From NCBI GenBank assembly GCA_008931825.1, contig QXVZ01018530.1:1-36174 (forward strand): DNA of 36,174 nt, given 5' to 3'. Made by a program: the position numbers and the translations under genes. Of the stretch, positions 30,901-36,174 are shown piece by piece (positions within the stretch are counted from its first letter, which is position 1; each line of letters opens with the position of its first letter). The notes below the pieces were generated by a model. That model ran no database searches and was not told the DNA's origin. It saw only the letters and a list, made by a program, of their open reading frames with translations. Source of the stretch: Phallusia fumigata. Its lineage: Eukaryota > Chordata > Ascidiacea > Phlebobranchia > Ascidiidae.

Positions 30901-33900
30901 AGCGTTGCTTGAGGTTAATCACGATCTTCCTTCCTGTCCTGGCTGCCTTCGGGCAAAGCTTTAGTGAAAGCGAACTTGTTTTGCTGAGCATCGTCGCGCC
31001 AGGCCTCCTGCCATTGGCAGCGCCACCCCACACCCCAATCGTGCGCTATCGTCACGTTTTTGCGTGTTTTGTTAACTCTTGCCATGTTGACATTTGCCGG
31101 CGACCCCGTCGTGCGAGACTTTTTGGTTGCAGTAAATTGATGAGTCTCGCCTCAACCTTTGATATTACAACCACGCTCGATTTGCATTTACGAGCTTGAA
31201 AATAGCAAAGTCAGGACCCGAAGTAAAACGCTGCACACGACATAACGTTCGCTACGGAACCCGGAAGTTGATGCTGCAGAGGCGTTTTGTGTTTGTTGTG
31301 AATAACGAATCGGCTGTGTTCAACTCTATCTAGTGTAAACTTTATTCTGTCATTCTGCATCTCAAATTGGTTTGTAAACAACCCTTCTATTTCCGTCTGA
31401 CAAAACAGGTGCAGCCTTGCTGTGCGTGTTTTTCGATCTATATGTCTAAACTTTATTAAACTGTAAACCCTACCCGTTCCGTTTTCAAATATTTCCGCCC
31501 ACTTGTAAAGATTAGCTGTTATGTTATGTGCAATGTTTATGTTACTTGATCCACGGGGTCCCGGCCAAGCTATTGTGTGTGCGACGCGTTATCTGTAAGC
31601 TATTTTCACGACCAGTCGCCTGACTTGGCGTTTTAACCGAGAACCGTTGGAATTTTTACAGCGCACATTTAACCACGAATACACAAAGCCCTAAGTCAAC
31701 GCCAGGTCAATGCGCTCATTGCCTGAAGTTCTTCTTATGTCAGCTTAACGTTTTTTTATCTTTTAAGTTGACGACAGCGCCCGAGGTCGTTATTCAGGAT
31801 CCACCACCCGAAGCTCGCACCCGTCAACCAGCAATGGAAATCCGACAGTATCTCCTTCTAAACCACCTATGTCACCCAGGGTACGTCTTAGATTTGTGAT
31901 TTTTTGCTCATTGTACACGCAGAAGTCACATATTGGATGATAGATTACCGCAGTAGAACCAAGTTAAAGTCGCGTGCTTAGTTTTTTAAGAACTATTCAT
32001 ATGCATTGTACTTAAGCAAACGCGGACTATATTTTGCCAATGTGTTGCGAGCGCTCTGGTTGTGGTAGAGCAAATCATTGGGTGAATAATTTCGTTTGTG
32101 TGAGAGCACGTGTTTAAACACATGCTGGTCCGCTCTGTTGACATGCACCAGAGTGTTATCGCGGCAGCTAATAGTGAGATTACTCCTGCCTGTNATTGGG
32201 TGAATAATTTCGTTTGTGTGAGAGCACGTGTTTAAACACATGCTGGTCCGCTCTGTTGACATGCACCAGAGTGTTATCGCGGCAGCTAATAGTGAGATTA
32301 CTCCTGCCTGTGACACACAGTCGGGCGACAAGTCATCACCCTAATGGCGTCACGACCCCACATCACCCCGATCAGTCACTGACCCATGGTTTGTCCACCC
32401 CACAGGCTCGCCGCCCGTCATCCGCATCCCGTCTTTCCAGAAGTTTCTCCGACATATCACGTGAACTGTTAACGCATGCCGCTAACATGGCACTCTCAGC
32501 AAACGACGATGACGACGAGACGAGTTTCGCCAATCCATTCTCCGCGCTAGAGGTGAGTTGTAACACGCATCATGTGCCGAAGAGATTGTGTTGAATAAGC
32601 GGGAAATAGGCATGTTCCTGTTACTGGTTGATTCCGACATGTGCTACGACATGTTTCACACGATTGATCTGTTGTATAAACTGCTGGGTCATTTGCGCTA
32701 GCATTTCAGCGGTATGCTGGCAACCCATAAGTTGTTCAGCGAACTCACTATCCGACTATGTAAAACATGTGTATAGATTAGTGCAGCCTGCAGGCGATTA
32801 ACCTCAGCCAATCGAACAGCTTGTAGTTAGTATTGATTGCTCATTTACAATCTTACATGGCCGTTAATGGAACATTCGCGACAGCATTGGTTACAGGTCT
32901 CAGTACAGGACAAGTGTCTGCGTTATTATGATATCTATAAACTGTACATGCACCTTCAGGCAAGTGGTTCTTGCTTGATTAAAACTCCCATGATAGATGA
33001 CGTCACGTAAATTACATCCTGCATCGCGGTTCCAACGCGTGGTTACCTATTGTTGGCCTGAACATATCACAAACCAACAACATGTATATTCCACAATTAG
33101 AAGCGCTTCCGTTAGTATTCCGCTGATAGATAGGATATCATGTCTGGCGATGTCACCGCTACGTAACATGCTGAGTAGATTCGAGTGCCAATACGCAGTT
33201 ACCTGTCATATTAGCACTGTGACGCGATGGTGTAGCGTTTTTATACTTACTAATCATTGTTGCGATTTTTGTGCGAATAATGGGGTACTGTATAATAGCG
33301 ATGACGCAATTTTTCCGTTTTGTTATTTTATGCGCGTTTCGACCGTCTAGTTTCGATTTACGTTGTAGCAAGTGGTGTTTTGAGTTCGTGATCGTAAAAA
33401 TGTGTAGGCGTTTACTACCCGAAAGGGAAAGCAAACGCTCGTATTGCAGTCTTTCCGTTTCTGGTCTTTTCCGTTAATTTGGAAACTCCCTTTTCAACAT
33501 AGTCGTTTAAACGTTTGGCAACAAAACAACGTTTGACCAATCTTTGTCATTTTCAAGTGGGAAAACATAAAGCATTGGCGAGTTGTTGAAAAATTATAAA
33601 AAAGGTTAGTCCAAATCTAAGTGCCAAACGTTTTGTTCAATACATACAGTTCGACAAACATAGCGCGGGTTTCTTAGCGATCCTCTAACGCACTTGGATA
33701 AAAAAGGCAACGCTAAAAACTTCACTGCATGCAACTTGCAGAAAATAGTGCCTGGAGCGCCCAAAAAACTTTTACGAATATTTCCACAAAACGCTTTGTC
33801 GTCTATAGTTGCTCTCGCCAATGCTAATACCGTATCAAATCGCTGTGGTTTATACAAAAGGTCTTCAACCCGTGTGTGTACGATTTACTGCAGTGCAAAA

Positions 33901-36174
33901 GGTCGCCCGGTGCGGACAATGGCGGTTTACCAACGTTACACAGCTGTTTCGATGTTAAAAAATTAACTAGCATCTGTCGAGTGCCGGTTTTCTCTACCAC
34001 TGTTTGACTAGTAGAGATTCAGTCAACATGACGACCTCGCAATCACTCAGCCGTGACAACGGTGATTCGCTGGCCTTATATAAATGCCGTTAGCCGACTT
34101 TGTTGTGTGCGTTGTGCAGTGAATAGGAGCCTTGTTTTACTCGAACATTATTTTTCGGTTTTTGTGTGTCACACATGGTAATTACCTAGCCATTTCAACG
34201 TTCTGGCTTGAATAAAGCGACCTTTTGACGGCGGTAAATCTGTCAAACCGAAATGCCGACACTGGCAGATTTTGCAAATGTGACGTGGTTGATAATTTGT
34301 AGGTGCGATATTTATAGCACAGAGCCTTGCTTTCTTTCTTATTACAAAGCACTTACTGATGCAGCGGTGAACCACCACCGTGTACTGCGTGACAAGCAAT
34401 GTCTGAGTTCGTTTAATGAACCCATTATGTACCCAAGAACGTTTTTGCTAAGTTTAAAAATTAGTTATTAATCCACAATGATATCATGAAAAAGTGCGTA
34501 ATTTTTATCAATTTTGGATCTTTCTAATACGTTGCTATGGAGAAAAACTGTACGGGCAACGAAAACCTCCTTAAAGTGAAAAAAATGAAAACTGTTTATT
34601 TGCAGCATCTCGACGGCGGCAGAGCAAAGTTGATAGACGAACCAAGTCTCGCCCTTCTCGAAATGACCTTTGACATCGCCACAACCGACTACAGAAAAAC
34701 GTCATGGGTTGAAGAGACCGACGGACCGAGTAACAAAAGAGGATTGAAAAAACGACAAAGTCGGCCAAAATCGGTTTTCGGTAAGCTACTTTTTGTGTTC
34801 ACAAATGTTTACAGTTTATGCGCCGTGATGTGTTAAAATGTCAACAGAGGGTGAAAAGGGCTCAATACAACAAAAAACGTTTATTGACACCAGTTTATTT
34901 GTGGACTGAACTAACGTATAACATCACGCATGCAAAAGTTCTTGGAATATCTTCAGTAAATTTACTATGTTTGTCTAAAACTTGCTGGTCACCGTAAAAG
35001 TTCGTGCCACGATTGCCGGAAACAAAATTTATATTGGGAGTTGGTTGATATATAGACGGCCTTTTTGGGGCGATTGCGTGGAGGCTGCAATAAATTGCCG
35101 CGGCGACTATGTGGGCGTGAATATCGGCTTAATCACAACAATTCATTAAAAATACGGAAGCGCACTGCCATATCATTGCCAATCTGAAAACATGTTCGAC
35201 AAACTACGGCCCGATAACAATAAAAAGTCATTCAGACCAAATAATGTTTTTTTGTTAAAACAGTGAGCTGTGCAAGTTTTAGTTTAATAAAAAAATTACT
35301 AATCGTAAACGTCGAGCTGGTGCAAACGAGATTGTGCAAACGAGAATCCAATTTCCAAAATAAAATCACGAATTAAAACTTGTATTTATTGCAGCTTCAT
35401 TTAACGACCACCCGAACGCCAACCCAGAAGCTCCCCTTCCACCGACCAGTCTCAACATTTCCTCCCCAGCACACAGTGTGCGTCATCGTTCATCGGACAG
35501 CGCCATGTCTAGCCCCCGTTCGCACTGCAGCACCCCTGACGGCCACAGCCAACACGACAACGAATACAAACTCGCCATGCATCGCGCTATGATCCTTTCT
35601 CCCCGTGGAAACAACCTTGCATCATGGTGGTGTGCACGTAAAAGGGCTGAAGGGGATTCCGGCACTGCCAAAGAGCGTCAGTCTCTCGCTTCGGTCATTT
35701 CCGTGTTGTCGCGCAATGTTTCGAGCGTGCGTCGCAGCATCAGCCTCCCCGACGTGTCTCGCATCAGCACCCTGTTTAAAACCCACGAGCCAGATAAGCT
35801 GAAAAGCTCGATGACCGCCGCTGAAAGAAAACCGCGGTCGCGAACCGACAATGAAGTATTTTACGGGAGTTCGCAAGAATTTAGCCTGTCTGGCGCGAAT
35901 TCACTGAAGTCGGATTTCAACCGTCCATCGCCGAAACTTGTTGTGAGCGATCACGACTCTTGTGGGAGTGGCGGCGGAGGCCATCACGTGACCTTCGCGC
36001 CGCAGGAGGAAGCAAAGATATTCTTTCCTAATGAAGAAGAAAAAGAACGTCTTCCCAGCCTACAAGAGCAGGAGTCGGACGTAGTTGATCCCAATCCCCA
36101 ATCCGTTTCTTCCTCCTCATCAGGATGCTCATCCAGCGGCCTCCTGGTGTGCTCCGCCGAGATGACCCAGCTCC
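24696..36174 (+). CDS. TESK: TESK-family dual-specificity kinase (LIMK/TESK group), right end outside window
   Basis: Exons 24696-24950, 27411-27532, 27699-27747, 27891-28040, 28346-28528, 29203-29391, 30187-30286, 31768-31880, 32406-32552, 34606-34780, 35395-36174+, all phase-consistent. The N-terminal [20 protein letters not shown] then [11 protein letters not shown] (glycine loop) matches TESK1/2 (A-x-SAVSSLAR-x-DDF). Then: beta3 lysine in [36 protein letters not shown], catalytic loop HRDLSAKN (TESK-type HRDLTSKN), DLG in place of [24 protein letters not shown]. The tail keeps TESK landmarks: [23 protein letters not shown] and a 14-3-3-type RSISLP. Vertebrate TESKs phosphorylate cofilin and affect actin and spreading. 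The last exon is open at the window edge. Confidence 0.93.
24951..27410 (+). other. TESK intron 1 (2.5 kb)
   Basis: No exon recognised. The part near 25,690-26,600 is visibly richer in G+C than the rest, with overlapping frames (25869-26111, 26048-26299), but nothing identifiable; possibly an old repeat. Confidence 0.6.
27411..27532 (+). CDS. TESK: TESK kinase exon with beta3 Lys
   Basis: 122 nt, acceptor tttttattag, donor gtaaaa. [20 protein letters not shown] and [19 protein letters not shown]. Confidence 0.95.
27699..27747 (+). CDS. TESK: TESK kinase micro-exon
   Basis: 49 nt, acceptor attttaag, donor gtaaga. [16 protein letters not shown], the TESK/LIMK F-x-GVC-x-x-x-GQLH stretch. Confidence 0.95.
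27891..28040 (+). CDS. TESK: TESK kinase exon with catalytic loop
   Basis: 50 codons, acceptor aactttgcag, donor gtacaa. [11 protein letters not shown] ... [20 protein letters not shown] then SAK; the Asn of HRDLSAKN starts the next exon. Confidence 0.96.
28346..28528 (+). CDS. TESK: TESK kinase exon with DLG and activation segment
   Basis: 61 codons, acceptor gttaatctag, donor gtaaga. [50 protein letters not shown]. The usual DFG is DLG. Confidence 0.96.
28529..29202 (+). other. TESK intron, nothing recognised
   Basis: 0.67 kb, AT-rich; overlapping opposite-strand frames at 28868-29128 have no support. Confidence 0.7.
29203..29391 (+). CDS. TESK: TESK kinase C-lobe exon
   Basis: 63 codons, acceptor gtttttttcag, donor gtaacc. 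[30 protein letters not shown] and [10 protein letters not shown], as in TESK1/2. Confidence 0.95.
29392..30186 (+). other. TESK intron, nothing recognised
   Basis: 0.8 kb, AT-rich. The 130-codon frame at 29937-30329 runs through the real exon in another frame. Confidence 0.7.
30187..30286 (+). CDS. TESK: TESK exon at end of kinase domain
   Basis: 100 nt, acceptor tttgtttttag, donor gtgcgt. [20 protein letters not shown] (subdomain XI, RPxFxxI), then a Lys run [12 protein letters not shown]. Confidence 0.94.
30287..31767 (+). other. TESK intron with a G+C-rich stretch
   Basis: 1.48 kb. From about 30,480 to 31,300 the DNA is rich in CpG compared with flanking introns. Open frames on both strands (30810-31199 +, 30851-31033 -) have no recognisable domain. 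Confidence 0.5.
31768..31880 (+). CDS. TESK: TESK tail exon, Ser/Pro-rich
   Basis: 113 nt, acceptor atcttttaag, donor gtacgt. Phase joins 30286 (G plus TT = Val). [20 protein letters not shown] ... [10 protein letters not shown]; disordered, no overlap with other frames. Confidence 0.82.
32077..32311. repeat. 117-bp perfect direct repeat around a single N
   Basis: 32077-32193 and 32195-32311 are identical and separated only by N (32194): unmerged contig overlap inside a TESK intron. Each copy holds a near-palindrome GCACGTGTTTAAACACATGC. Confidence 0.93.
32406..32552 (+). CDS. TESK: TESK tail exon with SRSFSDIS and NPFSALE
   Basis: 49 codons, phase 0 both ends, acceptor gtccaccccacag, donor gtgagt. 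[12 protein letters not shown] and [10 protein letters not shown] correspond to SRSxSDxF and (V)NPFSxRxDL of TESK1/2, confirming orthology beyond the kinase domain. An earlier acceptor (32320) would hit a stop at once in phase 0. Confidence 0.9.
32553..34605 (+). other. TESK intron (2.05 kb), nothing recognised
   Basis: Several short frames on both strands (32997-33350, 33159-33434, 33606-33966, 34169-34471); none shows domains, and none is needed by splice phase. Confidence 0.65.
34606..34780 (+). CDS. TESK: TESK tail exon
   Basis: 175 nt, acceptor ttatttgcag, donor gtaagc. [20 protein letters not shown] then FDIATT parallels the vertebrate (L/M)-x-GGKIKxxDxPSKxVxxLxF segment after NPFS. 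Ends in a basic stretch [12 protein letters not shown]. Confidence 0.88.
34781..35394 (+). other. TESK intron, nothing recognised
   Basis: 0.6 kb, AT-rich, no feature seen. Confidence 0.7.
35395..36174 (+). CDS. TESK: TESK long C-terminal tail exon, open at window edge
   Basis: Acceptor tttattgcag; frame open for 259 codons to the end of the window. Ser/Pro/His-rich disordered tail: [28 protein letters not shown] (RSISLP at 35733-35750, matching the 14-3-3 mode-1 pattern and the position of TESK1/2 RxRSLPxSPE), an acidic run [19 protein letters not shown] and a Ser run. G/C-ending codons dominate, unlike the 5' exons. Confidence 0.9.

Overview
Animal nuclear DNA: AT-rich, with many short phase-consistent GT-AG introns and metazoan gene families. 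The size of the genes, the compact introns and the heavy allelic duplication fit an outbred marine invertebrate. An ascidian such as Ciona is my guess, but nothing here proves it. Parts of five genes are visible.

(1) 118-1628, + strand: the last two coding exons of RNA polymerase subunit RPB5 (POLR2E). (2) 1944?-4938, - strand: exons of an extracellular protein with a NIDO (nidogen/tectorin-type) domain, convergent with POLR2E. Its 5' end is not found and a single-N join lies just beyond. (3) 8139-17763, + strand: a kinesin-13 (KIF2/MCAK family) gene of at least 13 exons. The first half of the motor, including the P-loop, is missing at a single N (8820), most likely an assembly gap. A 420-bp in-frame exon sits exactly at the motor/C-terminal junction, carries an SxIP EB1-type motif and looks like a cassette exon. 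(4) 18173-19076, - strand: a small acidic, Ala/Glu/Gln-rich, probably myristoylated protein, present twice because a 624-bp block is duplicated around N joins. (5) 24696-36174, + strand: a TESK-family (LIMK/TESK) kinase gene of 12 visible coding exons. It starts with a uORF whose stop overlaps the start codon and runs off the right edge.

Three duplicated blocks (17841-19088, 21194-24303, 32077-32311) abut N characters. They are best explained as allelic or overlapping contig ends rather than real tandem duplications. One allele pair differs by a 29-bp insertion that forms a hairpin flanked by 7-bp direct repeats. A roughly 285-bp hAT-like non-autonomous element lies in a kinesin intron. Long stretches (5231-8138, 19089-21193 and several introns) hold nothing I can recognise.

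The genes do not form a pathway. POLR2E is housekeeping transcription, kinesin-13 depolymerises microtubules, and TESK kinases act on actin through cofilin in other animals.
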